Notes: generated by a model not told the origin, from the sequence alone. A stretch of DNA of 14,679 bases from JBOFCO01 sp051646105 (GCA_051646105.1 JBOFCO010000042.1:1-14679), one strand, 5' to 3'; counted from the first letter of the stretch, positions 7,909 through 14,332 are shown. Made by a program: numbers and translations.

Positions 7909-8853
7909 ATGAAATCCACGATCAGCACGCGCGGAGTTGATGTGTCGGGGCGCAGCCGCCACTGGCACGAAACCATCGCACGCACCTATTTCCCGTTGGA
8001 TCTGACCTTTCAGCGCCCCGAAGCCTTTGACGGCGAATTGTCGACTTGGGATCTGGGCAATGTGTCCCTGTCGCGGCTGACCTCGGACCCCTTGATCTAC
8101 CGCCGCCTGCCCAAGCATTTTCGCGAGCCGGGGCCCGAGGAGTTTCTGGTCACCCTTCCCGCCAAATCCGAGCTGCGTTTTGTTCAGGGTGGCAAGGAAG
8201 TGCGGGCCAATCCCGGTGCCTTCTTCATCGAGCGCAGTCACGAGCCCTACGAATTCAGCCATGCCGAGCAGGCCGATCTGTGGGTGATGAAGCTGTCGAA
8301 GGAAATGCTGGGCGGCCGTATCCGGGCACCCGACCGCTTTTGCAGCCTGCAGTTCGACGCGACGAACGGCGCAAATGGGTTGTTCGTGGATATGGTTCAC
8401 CTGATCCCGGCGCGCTATGACAGCATGACCGAGGAGACCCGGTCTATTGTTGGCCGACAGTTGGTGGACCTGCTGGCGCTGGCAATTCAGGCCGATGAGC
8501 GGGTGCTGACCTCGGGCCAATCCACCGTGCGCACGGCGCATCTGGCGCGGATCGAAAGCTTTGTGCGTCGCCATATCGACGACTCTAATCTTGGGCCCGA
8601 GGAAGTGGCGGCTGGTTGCGGGATTTCGTTGCGCTATCTGCATGAGTTGTTGCGCGACACCAACATGACGCTGGGCCAATGGATCCGCGACACCAGGTTG
8701 CAGGCCGCTATGGAAGACCTGAAGAACCCCGCCGACCGTCGCGCCATAGGCGAGATCGCCTATGCCCGCGGCTTTACCGATCAGGCGCAGTTCTCCCGCG
8801 CCTTCCGTGCCCGCTTTGGACTGACCCCGAAAGAAGCGCGCGGCCGGGCCTGA
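7909..8853 (+). CDS. AraC family transcriptional regulator (FeaR/AraC_binding_2-like)
   Basis: This is a 314-residue cytoplasmic regulator. The N-terminal two thirds (about residues 15-200) resembles the AraC_binding_2 ligand/dimer domain found in FeaR-like proteins (RHWHETIARTYFPLDL..., then FLVTLPAKSELRFVQGGKEVRANPGAFFIERSHEPYEF). The C-terminal AraC DNA-binding domain is complete: first helix-turn-helix about 228-250 (LGPEEVAAGCGISLRYLHELLRD), second about 279-311 (AIGEIAYARGFTDQAQFSRAFRARFGLTPKEAR, with the canonical GF.D...FSRaFk..fG.tP). It is divergent from hyuB, so it probably activates the hyu-liv operon in response to the substrate or a breakdown product. It ends 84 nt before the end of the convergent pxpC. 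A weak AGGGAA lies upstream of the ATG. Confidence 0.93.
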   Translation: MKSTISTRGVDVSGRSRHWHETIARTYFPLDLTFQRPEAFDGELSTWDLGNVSLSRLTSDPLIYRRLPKHFREPGPEEFLVTLPAKSELRFVQGGKEVRANPGAFFIERSHEPYEFSHAEQADLWVMKLSKEMLGGRIRAPDRFCSLQFDATNGANGLFVDMVHLIPARYDSMTEETRSIVGRQLVDLLALAIQADERVLTSGQSTVRTAHLARIESFVRRHIDDSNLGPEEVAAGCGISLRYLHELLRDTNMTLGQWIRDTRLQAAMEDLKNPADRRAIGEIAYARGFTDQAQFSRAFRARFGLTPKEARGRA

Positions 8854-8857
8854 GCCG

Positions 8858-8927
8858 CCGCTCATCGTCGCAGTTCCTGCGCTCTTCGCTGCGCGGCGAA
8901 GAGAAGCCGAAGGCGCACGATGAGCGG
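8858..8927. repeat. Cloverleaf-like inverted-repeat element between convergent genes
   Basis: The 70-nt element is bounded by a perfect 11-bp inverted repeat, CCGCTCATCGT (8858-8868) and ACGATGAGCGG (8917-8927). Inside are three more hairpins in series: CGCAG-TTC-CTGCG (8869-8881), CTCTTCGC-N6-GCGAAGAG (8882-8903) and GCC-GAA-GGC (8906-8914). Together they would fold as a closed stem with three arms. It fills almost the whole gap between the araC-type stop (8853) and the pxpC stop (8937). There is no T-tract, so a classical intrinsic terminator is not clearly indicated; it could still act as a bidirectional terminator or mRNA 3'-end stabiliser, or be a copy of a REP/MITE-like dispersed repeat. 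Confidence 0.75.
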
Positions 8928-8936
8928 GCCCTTTCA

Positions 8937-9905
8937 TCACCGCCCCAGATGTGCGCGCAGACGGCCAAGGGCGGACTGTCGGTCGGCCCGTGCGGCCAGC
9001 GCCTGATCCATTGTCACCTCGACAAAACGGGCGGGCGAATGCGGCTGCAACTGGCCGATCAAGTCCATGTCGGCGCTGATGACGCAGCCGAGCATCATAT
9101 AGCCACCCCCCGACACCGCATCGCGGTGCAGAACGATGGGTTCCGTCCCGCCCGGAACCTGAATACTGCCATAAGGATAGCAGGCATCCACGATGTTACT
9201 GGGGTTCGACCCCGCCCCAAAGGGCTGTTTGCGCGGCACAAAATCCAGCGCTGTGCCGCCCTTGAAGCGATAGCCAATGCGGTCAGCCTCGGGCGCGACT
9301 TTCCATGTGTCGGCGAAGAACTGTTTGCCTGCATCGGCGGTGATGCGGTGCCAGTAAAGCCCCGGCAGCATGCGCAACTCTGCGGGACTACCGGGTTGAC
9401 GGCGCAGGGCTTCTGGCACCGAACCCTTGCCCGGTATGCCCTTGCCCAAGGGCAGGCTGTCGCCCGCCTTCAGGGCTCGCCCTTCATGCCCGCCAAGAGC
9501 GCCCAGCGTATAGGTCGAGCGCGAGCCGAGCTTCACCGGCACGTCCACCCCGCCGGAGATCGCGATATAGGCCCGCGCCCCGGATTTGAGATAGCCGAAG
9601 GACAAACGATCCCCCGACTTCACCGGGAAAGCCTCCCACGTGCTGCGCTCGTCGCCGTTCAGCTTGGGCGGCAGATCTCCGCCCGTGACCGCAACGGTCG
9701 CGGGTCCGGTGAACTCCAGTTCCGGCCCCATGAACACCGCTTCCAGCACGGCGGCGTCTTCGTCATTGCCGACCAGCATGTTTGCGGCACGCAGCGCAAA
9801 GCGGTCCATCCCGCCCGAAATCGGGATGCCGAGGTGATAGTAGCCGGGGCGGCCAAGGTCTTGTACAGTGGTGGACAGACCGGGAGAGATGACGTTAACG
9901 GCCAT
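8937..9905 (-). CDS. pxpC: Biotin-dependent carboxyltransferase subunit, PxpC/KipA (AHS2) family
   Basis: 322 residues, a normal length for the family. It belongs with the second half of the carboxyltransferase domain of urea carboxylase and with PxpC, subunit C of the bacterial 5-oxoprolinase. Seen: TTVQDLGRPGYYHLGIPISGGMD from residue 12, ANMLVGNDEDAAVLE, RAYIAISGGVDVP at 111-123, and GAGSNPSNIVDACYPYGSI ending at 248, followed by PIVLHRDAVSGGGY. From memory, E. coli PxpC has a different sequence at the NPSN..D..Y..G segment, whereas urea carboxylases carry a similar one. The start at 9905 overlaps the pxpB end by 11 nt, so the two subunits are translationally coupled. It is the last gene of the operon. 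The substrate is unknown. Confidence 0.92.
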   Translation of the reverse strand: MAVNVISPGLSTTVQDLGRPGYYHLGIPISGGMDRFALRAANMLVGNDEDAAVLEAVFMGPELEFTGPATVAVTGGDLPPKLNGDERSTWEAFPVKSGDRLSFGYLKSGARAYIAISGGVDVPVKLGSRSTYTLGALGGHEGRALKAGDSLPLGKGIPGKGSVPEALRRQPGSPAELRMLPGLYWHRITADAGKQFFADTWKVAPEADRIGYRFKGGTALDFVPRKQPFGAGSNPSNIVDACYPYGSIQVPGGTEPIVLHRDAVSGGGYMMLGCVISADMDLIGQLQPHSPARFVEVTMDQALAARADRQSALGRLRAHLGR

Positions 9906-10770
9906 TCAAAGCCTCCATCAGCTTGGCATTGGTGCCGGCCATGTCCTTGTTGAACGCGGCCAGACTGAAGGTTGCCGGGCGGATCACCGGCTCGTAGCGG
10001 TTGGCGTCAACCGCCTCGATCGCCGCGTCGTATTCGTCGCGGGTGACCGGCTTCCATTTGACGATATCGCCGGGTTTGAAGAGGCACATCTCGTCTTGCA
10101 GGTAGCTCACCTTCTGGCTGGGGTCATAAATCGGCATCGGGGTGACGCCGAACATCTGATACCCCCCCGCGCCGCGGACCGAGTAGATGCACGAAAAGCA
10201 CCCTCCATGGCCGATGGTCAGCTTCGGTGTGTCGGTGCGGGGCCGCAGGTATTTCGGCACCTGCAACTGACGCTTTCGCTCGACCATCTGGTAGAGGAAG
10301 GGCAGACCCGCGACGAAGCCCACCATCGAGACGAACCACGGCTGGCTGGAATGGGCCTTGATGAAATCATCCACCCCGCCCAAGCCGTTCACTTCGGCGG
10401 CGTATTCCAGATCGGTGGCATTCGGGTTCTGGTGACGCTCGCGAAAGCGCATCAAGGTCTCGTGGGTCCAAGGGTCCTGATACAGCACCGGGATTTCCAT
10501 GATCCTTGTCTGCAGGCTGGCATCGGATTTCGACGCCGCGCCTTCCATGGATTGTAACTCCTTCAGAAGGTCGCCCGGCTTGATGCGCTCAGGGTCGAAC
10601 TTGATCTGGAAACTGGCGTTGGCCGGGCAAATCTCGGTCACGCCCTTGATATCAGCCGCCTTGACCGCATTGGTCATCGACAGCGAGGTGAAGAAGGCCT
10701 CAAGCGACATCTCTTCGCTGACTTCCGCGAAGATGTGCTCGTCGCCCCCGAAGGAAAAGCGGATCGACAT
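9895..10770 (-). CDS. pxpB: Carboxyltransferase/5-oxoprolinase subunit B, PxpB/KipI (AHS1) family, long form
   Basis: 291 residues, longer than E. coli PxpB (about 218). The N-terminal half is poorly conserved; the core carries GFVAGLPFL at 151-159, PKYLRPRTDTP at 172-182 and CIYSVRGAGGYQMFG at 194-208, then PMPIYDP and LFKPGDIVKWKPVTRDEYDAA. The usual PxpB pattern GF.PGFPYL....P..PR..VP.GSVGIGG is altered, and the KY..RT.T......GG...CIY....GGYQ..G.T.PI.D pattern recalls the urea carboxylase AHS1 domain. About 40 extra residues follow the core (250-291). AGGAGGG lies 3 nt upstream of the ATG. It sits 8 nt after the biotin carboxylase gene and overlaps pxpC. It should form the carboxyltransferase with PxpC; this is inference from the family. 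Confidence 0.88.
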   Translation of the reverse strand: MSIRFSFGGDEHIFAEVSEEMSLEAFFTSLSMTNAVKAADIKGVTEICPANASFQIKFDPERIKPGDLLKELQSMEGAASKSDASLQTRIMEIPVLYQDPWTHETLMRFRERHQNPNATDLEYAAEVNGLGGVDDFIKAHSSQPWFVSMVGFVAGLPFLYQMVERKRQLQVPKYLRPRTDTPKLTIGHGGCFSCIYSVRGAGGYQMFGVTPMPIYDPSQKVSYLQDEMCLFKPGDIVKWKPVTRDEYDAAIEAVDANRYEPVIRPATFSLAAFNKDMAGTNAKLMEALNGR

Positions 10771-10773
10771 GGT

Positions 10774-10780
10774 CCCTCCT
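10774..10780 (-). promoter_or_regulatory. Strong ribosome-binding site for pxpB
   Basis: On the minus strand AGGAGGG precedes the pxpB ATG by 3 nt and overlaps the first two bases read back from the biotin carboxylase stop (10779-10781). The spacing is a little short but the sequence is a full Shine-Dalgarno match, supporting the start at 10770. Confidence 0.65.
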
Positions 10781-12155
10781 ATGGCTCCAGATCCGGCACC
10801 AGCCGGGCGGAATGGGTTTCCAGCCAGCCTTCCAGCCAGCGGGTGTGAACGGCATTGGCTTGCACCGACGGATCATCGGCGAGCGCAAGAAACAGCGGTT
10901 TGGTGGTGCGCAAGCCCTCGATGCGGGTTTCCGACAAGGCGCGGACAAGGCGGGTGATCGCCGCCTCGCGGGTTTCGGCTTGGACCACCAGCTTGGCCAG
11001 AAGTGAATCGTAGAACGGCGGCACGGTGTAGCCTGCGTAAAGCATCGACTCAAAGCGCACCCCCGGCCCACCGGGGACCCGCAGGGCGCTGACCGTGCCC
11101 GGGAAGGGAGCAAAATCGCGCGACGGGTCTTCGGCGTTCAGTCGCACTTCGATGGCATGGCCGCGCACGACGATGTCCGACTGACGCAAGCGCAAAGGCT
11201 CGCCCCCGGCGATGCGCAGCATCTCGGCCACCAGATCAATGCCGGTGATCATCTCGGTGACGGGATGTTCCACCTGAATCCGGGTGTTCATTTCGATGAA
11301 GTAGAACCGGTCTGCTTCATCGTCATAAAGATATTCGATAGTCCCCGCGCCAGAGTATCCCACCGCGCGGGTTAGGCGCACCGCACTTTGACATAGCTCA
11401 TCACGGACACGCGCTGAAAGGGCGCGCGAGGGGGCTTCTTCCCAAACCTTCTGGCGACGGCGCTGTAGCGAGCATTCGCGTTCAAAGCAATGCACGGCGT
11501 CCGTGCCGTCGCCCAGAACCTGCACCTCGATGTGGCGCGCCTTGGCGATGACCTTTTCCATGTAAAGCCCACCGTCGCCAAAGGCGGCCAGCGCTTCGGC
11601 GGCAGCTTGCGGGAAGGCGGCTTCAAACTCGGCCAGGTCACCCGCGATGCGGATGCCCCGGCCCCCGCCGCCTGCGGCGGCCTTGATCATCACCGGAAAG
11701 CCGGTGTCGATCAGGATATGGCGCGCGGCGTCAATGTCGGCCACGCGGCCCATCGACCCCGGCACCACCGGCACCCCGGCGGCATGAGCGGCAGAACGGG
11801 CGGCAACCTTGTCACCCATGGTGCGGATGGCATCCCCCGAGGGTCCGACAAAGACCAGCCCGGCGGCAGCACAGGTATCGGCGAAATCGGCGTTCTCGGC
11901 CAGAAAGCCGTAACCGGGATGCACTGCGTCACAGCCGGTATCCGCGGCCGCCTTCAGGATATTGGCGACGTTCAGATAGCTTTTCTTTGCCGCAGGCGGG
12001 CCGATGTTCACCGCCTCATCGGCGATCTGCACATGAAGGCTGTCGGCGTCGGCATCGGAATAGACCGCCACGGTCGCAATCCCAAGGTCCCGCGCGGCGC
12101 GGATCACCCGCACAGCGATTTCCCCCCGATTGGCGACCAGAAGTTTCTTCAGCAT
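10779..12155 (-). CDS. accC: Biotin carboxylase (AccC-like subunit of a biotin-dependent carboxylase)
   Basis: 458 residues, the size of stand-alone biotin carboxylases (E. coli AccC about 449). It would carboxylate the biotin of the carrier encoded just upstream, using ATP and bicarbonate. Seen: LLVANRGEIAVRVIRAA (5-21), VHPGYGFLAEN (78-88), GDKVAAR with Lys116, the ATP-grasp glycine loop KAAAGGGGRGI (158-168), ECSLQRRRQK (227-236) and the catalytic EMNTRIQVEHPVTE (288-301). All main catalytic residues appear present. The start is the ATG at 12155, sharing one base with the carrier stop (TGATG); a TTG at 12158 is in frame but less likely. No AccA/AccD-type carboxyltransferase is seen; the neighbours are PxpB/PxpC, so its job is probably not acetyl-CoA carboxylation despite the name. 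Confidence 0.93.
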   Translation of the reverse strand: MLKKLLVANRGEIAVRVIRAARDLGIATVAVYSDADADSLHVQIADEAVNIGPPAAKKSYLNVANILKAAADTGCDAVHPGYGFLAENADFADTCAAAGLVFVGPSGDAIRTMGDKVAARSAAHAAGVPVVPGSMGRVADIDAARHILIDTGFPVMIKAAAGGGGRGIRIAGDLAEFEAAFPQAAAEALAAFGDGGLYMEKVIAKARHIEVQVLGDGTDAVHCFERECSLQRRRQKVWEEAPSRALSARVRDELCQSAVRLTRAVGYSGAGTIEYLYDDEADRFYFIEMNTRIQVEHPVTEMITGIDLVAEMLRIAGGEPLRLRQSDIVVRGHAIEVRLNAEDPSRDFAPFPGTVSALRVPGGPGVRFESMLYAGYTVPPFYDSLLAKLVVQAETREAAITRLVRALSETRIEGLRTTKPLFLALADDPSVQANAVHTRWLEGWLETHSARLVPDLEP

Positions 12156-12388
12156 CAATCCACCTGCGCCAGAACCGCGCCTGCCATGACCGGCTCTTCA
12201 TTGTCGGTCTCGAAGCGCACGTTTGTGCCCGCTACCTCGGCCTTCACTTCATGGAAGGACTTCATCACCTCGATCAGCCCGATCACATCGCCCACGGCGA
12301 CGGCATCGCCATCGGCTTTGAACGGCGGTTTGTCGGGTGCGGACGAGCGGTAGAACGTGCCGGGAAGGTGGGAGTGGATCGTGGCCAT
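12155..12388 (-). CDS. Short biotin carboxyl carrier protein (single biotinyl domain)
   Basis: 77 residues: one biotinyl/lipoyl-attachment domain and nothing else. The hairpin carrying the attachment lysine reads GLIEVMKSFHEV, with Lys43 the probable biotinylation site; the canonical form is EAMKM, so the residue after the lysine is Ser rather than Met. It lacks the N-terminal region and Pro/Ala-rich linker of AccB (about 150 residues). The ATG at 12388 follows the pxpA stop by 9 nt, with GAGAGG upstream, and its stop overlaps the biotin carboxylase ATG. It should carry carboxybiotin between the carboxylase and the PxpB/PxpC carboxyltransferase. Confidence 0.88.
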   Translation of the reverse strand: MATIHSHLPGTFYRSSAPDKPPFKADGDAVAVGDVIGLIEVMKSFHEVKAEVAGTNVRFETDNEEPVMAGAVLAQVD

Positions 12389-12397
12389 GAGAACCTC

Positions 12398-13120
12398 TCA
12401 GGTATAGGGTTGAACGGCGGCGCGGACGGCGCGCGCGATGTCGATGGCGTTCGGCGTGTCAGAGTGGATGCAAATGCTGTCACAACGGACCGGAATGTCC
12501 GAGCCATCGGTGGCGGTGCCTTTGCCTTCGGTGATCGCCCGAACGCAACGCGCGGCCATCAGGGTGGGGTCCTTGGCGTCATGTTCGCGGGTGACGATTA
12601 GACTGCCATCGGGGCGGTATTCCAGATCGGCGTAGAACTCGGCGACAAAGGCGTGGCCGCGGGCGGGATAAATTTTCTCGTGCAATGTGCCGGTCATGCC
12701 CAGAAGCGGCACCTTGAAAACATCAGCAGCATCACAGACGGCGTTGGCAATGTCCTCTTGCCGGGCGGCCATGCCATATAGGCTGCCGTGCGGCTTGATG
12801 TGATTCAACACCATCCCCTCGGCGCGAAGGAAGCCGGTCAACGCACCGATCTGGTAGATCAGGCAATTGGCCATTTCCTCGCGGCCCAACTTCATCTCGC
12901 GGCGGCCAAAGCCCTGCAAGTCGGGCAGACTGGGATGCGCGCCAACCTTGACGCCGTGCTGCTTGGCCAGCCGCACAGTGGCGCGCATGTGGTCGAAATC
13001 GCTTGCGTGAAAGCCGCAAGCAACATTGGCTATGTGGATCAGGGGCATGATCCCGGCGTCGTCTCCCATGCGCCAAAGCCCAAAGCTCTCGCCCATGTCA
13101 CAGTTTACCGTGACAGGCAT
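12398..13120 (-). CDS. pxpA: LamB/YcsF family protein (5-oxoprolinase subunit A, PxpA-like)
   Basis: 240 residues, the normal length for PxpA. PxpA acts with PxpB and PxpC in ATP-dependent opening of 5-oxoproline; the family name also comes from the lactam-utilisation gene lamB of Aspergillus. Seen: VNCDMGES (5-12), NVACGFHASD (32-41), GAHPSLPDLQGFGRREM (60-76) and NHIKPHGSLYGM (106-117), which are the family's metal/active-site-like motifs. Three usual motifs are changed: E.FADR.Y is EFYADLEY (Leu166), the following VPR is replaced by IVTREH, and C.HGD is CIHSD (Ser220). This hints at a subfamily with a different substrate. It is the first gene of the operon and divergent from the LysR gene. 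GGGGG lies about 7 nt before the ATG. Confidence 0.93.
   Translation of the reverse strand: MPVTVNCDMGESFGLWRMGDDAGIMPLIHIANVACGFHASDFDHMRATVRLAKQHGVKVGAHPSLPDLQGFGRREMKLGREEMANCLIYQIGALTGFLRAEGMVLNHIKPHGSLYGMAARQEDIANAVCDAADVFKVPLLGMTGTLHEKIYPARGHAFVAEFYADLEYRPDGSLIVTREHDAKDPTLMAARCVRAITEGKGTATDGSDIPVRCDSICIHSDTPNAIDIARAVRAAVQPYT
13096..13115. promoter_or_regulatory. Inverted repeat over the pxpA start region
   Basis: TGTCAC (13096-13101) and GTGACA (13110-13115) form a perfect 6+6 inverted repeat with an 8-nt spacer, inside the first codons of pxpA. It could be an operator placed over the translation start, or chance from the coding sequence VTVNCD. Confidence 0.25.
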
Positions 13121-13230
13121 CTCATACCCCCAAAGTTGTTCATGTTTTTACAGGCTGGGCCAAGTTGCCTTCATTTGCAAATATGAAATTCTGCAATATG
13201 GTATCGAAAATTTCGATAAGGCTTCCCGCA
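13121..13230. promoter_or_regulatory. Divergent promoter region between pxpA and the LysR-family gene
   Basis: This 110-nt stretch is clearly more AT-rich than its surroundings, as expected of a promoter region serving two divergent genes. It contains ATTTGCAAAT (13173-13182), a perfect 10-bp palindrome, and a possible plus-strand promoter TTGCAA (13175-13180), 16 nt, TATGGT (13197-13202). A minus-strand promoter for pxpA must also lie here but I cannot assign it. Confidence 0.6.
13202..13218. promoter_or_regulatory. Perfect palindrome, probable LysR-type operator
   Basis: TATCGAAA-A-TTTCGATA is a perfect inverted repeat with 8-nt arms and a 1-nt centre. It contains ATC-N9-GAT and fits the T-N11-A rule for LysR-type binding sites. 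It ends 12 nt before the LysR-type start codon and lies in the divergent region shared with pxpA, as expected for an autoregulated LysR activator. Confidence 0.6.
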
Positions 13231-14136
13231 ATGACCATGACCCTCAAACACCTGCGCTATTTCATTGCGGCGGCCGAAACGGGTCAGGTCAGCCATGCAG
13301 CGATGGAATTGAACATCTCGCAATCGGCGGTGACGACGGGCATCCAGAGTCTTGAGGCAACCTTGGGTGCGCGGCTTCTGGCACGGGGCGCAATGGGGGT
13401 TTCAGTCACCCCTCAGGGCGCGCGATTCCTATCACGAGCCAAGGCCATCATTGCAGCGGTCGAAGAGGCCACGCGCAGCCCCTTGGGCGAAGAAAGCGAG
13501 GTCTCGGGGCGCTTGCGTCTTGGGCTGACCTATACAGTTGCGGGCTATTTCATGGCACGCCACTACGCCGCCTTTCGTCGGATCTACCCAGGCATCACGC
13601 TTGAACTTTCCGAACAGCCGCGCGCTGCCATCGAGAACGCACTGGTCAGCGGCGGGCTGGATATGGCGGTGATGCTGACCTCGAACCTTGGCAATACAGG
13701 CGAGCTTGCCTCGGAAACGCTGTTCAGGTCGCGGCGACGGCTGTGGCTACCATCAGACCATCCCCTTCTGGGAAAGCCGCAGATCACATTGTCCGATGTT
13801 GCAAGCGAACCCTACGTGATGCTGACAGTGGATGAGGCCAGCCGCACCGCCGGGCGCTATTGGGATCAGCATGGCTTGGTTCCGAAAGTGGTCTTCAACA
13901 CCTCCTCGGTTGAGGCCGTGCGGTCCATGGTGGCTGCGGGGATGGGAGTGACTATCCTGTCAGACATGGTTTACAGGCCATGGTCACTAGAAGGCCAACG
14001 GATCGAACAACGTCAGACAGTAGAACCGGTGCCCTCCATGGATGTAGGTTTGACATGGCCCAACGGGCGGCCGCTGTCGGCCCCGGCTCAAGTGTTCCGG
14101 AACTTTATTGTGACAGCGCTCGGATCGGGTAGCTAA
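13231..14136 (+). CDS. LysR family transcriptional regulator
   Basis: 301 residues from the chosen start, the standard LysR length. The N terminus MTMTLKHLRYFIAAAETGQVSHAAMELNISQSAVTTGIQSLEATLGARLLAR is the winged helix-turn-helix, followed by the linker helix (FLSRAKAIIAAVEEATR) and a type 2 periplasmic-binding-like effector domain (SGRLRLGLTYTVAGYFMARHYAAFRRIYPGITLELSEQ ... AAGMGVTILSDMV). The frame is open back to a TTG at 13165, but ATG 13231 (or 13237) gives the family's normal N terminus, with ATAAGG about 9 nt upstream. Divergent from pxpA, it is the likely regulator of the biotin-dependent operon, with the effector unknown. It is convergent with ssb. Confidence 0.93.
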   Translation: MTMTLKHLRYFIAAAETGQVSHAAMELNISQSAVTTGIQSLEATLGARLLARGAMGVSVTPQGARFLSRAKAIIAAVEEATRSPLGEESEVSGRLRLGLTYTVAGYFMARHYAAFRRIYPGITLELSEQPRAAIENALVSGGLDMAVMLTSNLGNTGELASETLFRSRRRLWLPSDHPLLGKPQITLSDVASEPYVMLTVDEASRTAGRYWDQHGLVPKVVFNTSSVEAVRSMVAAGMGVTILSDMVYRPWSLEGQRIEQRQTVEPVPSMDVGLTWPNGRPLSAPAQVFRNFIVTALGSGS

Positions 14137-14291
14137 GTCCGTCGGCCGTTTCCAGATCGAAAAAGAACGCATAACACTGTCAGAATGTCTGGTTTTTGGC
14201 AAACTCCCCAGAAGACCGACCGTCTGCTTTGGGCCGAAACTGTCGATCTTGTCCTTTGCCCTGGCAACCCGCGTACGACCGGGGCCTGAAA

Positions 14292-14312
14292 CCCGGCGGG
14301 TGCCCCGCCGGG
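14292..14312 (-). terminator. GC-rich hairpin downstream of ssb
   Basis: CCCGGCGGG (14292-14300), a TGC loop and CCCGCCGGG (14304-14312) form a perfect 9-bp stem. It lies 20 nt beyond the ssb stop in the minus direction and is followed on that strand by only TTTCAGG, so the U-tract is short. It may end ssb transcription; it could also block read-through from the convergent LysR gene. The rest of 14137-14332 shows no gene. Confidence 0.55.
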
Positions 14313-14332
14313 CCTGAGGGAGACCCCGTTCC

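Noticed and set aside
7645..8940. 431-codon open frame on the minus strand
   Set aside because: It lies antisense to the AraC-family gene, which has complete family motifs; its translation matches no family and looks like a GC-rich shadow frame.
8679..9953. 424-codon open frame on the plus strand
   Set aside because: It runs antisense through pxpC, overlaps the cloverleaf element and has no recognisable domain.
12156..12158. TTG start for the biotin carboxylase, one codon before the ATG
   Set aside because: The ATG at 12155 shares a base with the preceding stop (TGATG) and gives the normal MLKKLLVANRGEI start.
10779..12388. Interpretation as acetyl-CoA carboxylase AccBC
   Set aside because: The carrier is a bare biotinyl domain, there is no AccA/AccD, and the genes are embedded between pxpA and pxpBC.
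8937..13120. Interpretation as a urea carboxylase/allophanate hydrolase (urea amidolyase) operon
   Set aside because: No amidase-signature protein is present, and a LamB/YcsF protein is included instead.
13165..13230. Upstream extension of the LysR gene to a TTG start
   Set aside because: It would add 22 residues without family similarity and run through the AT-rich promoter region and the operator-like palindrome.
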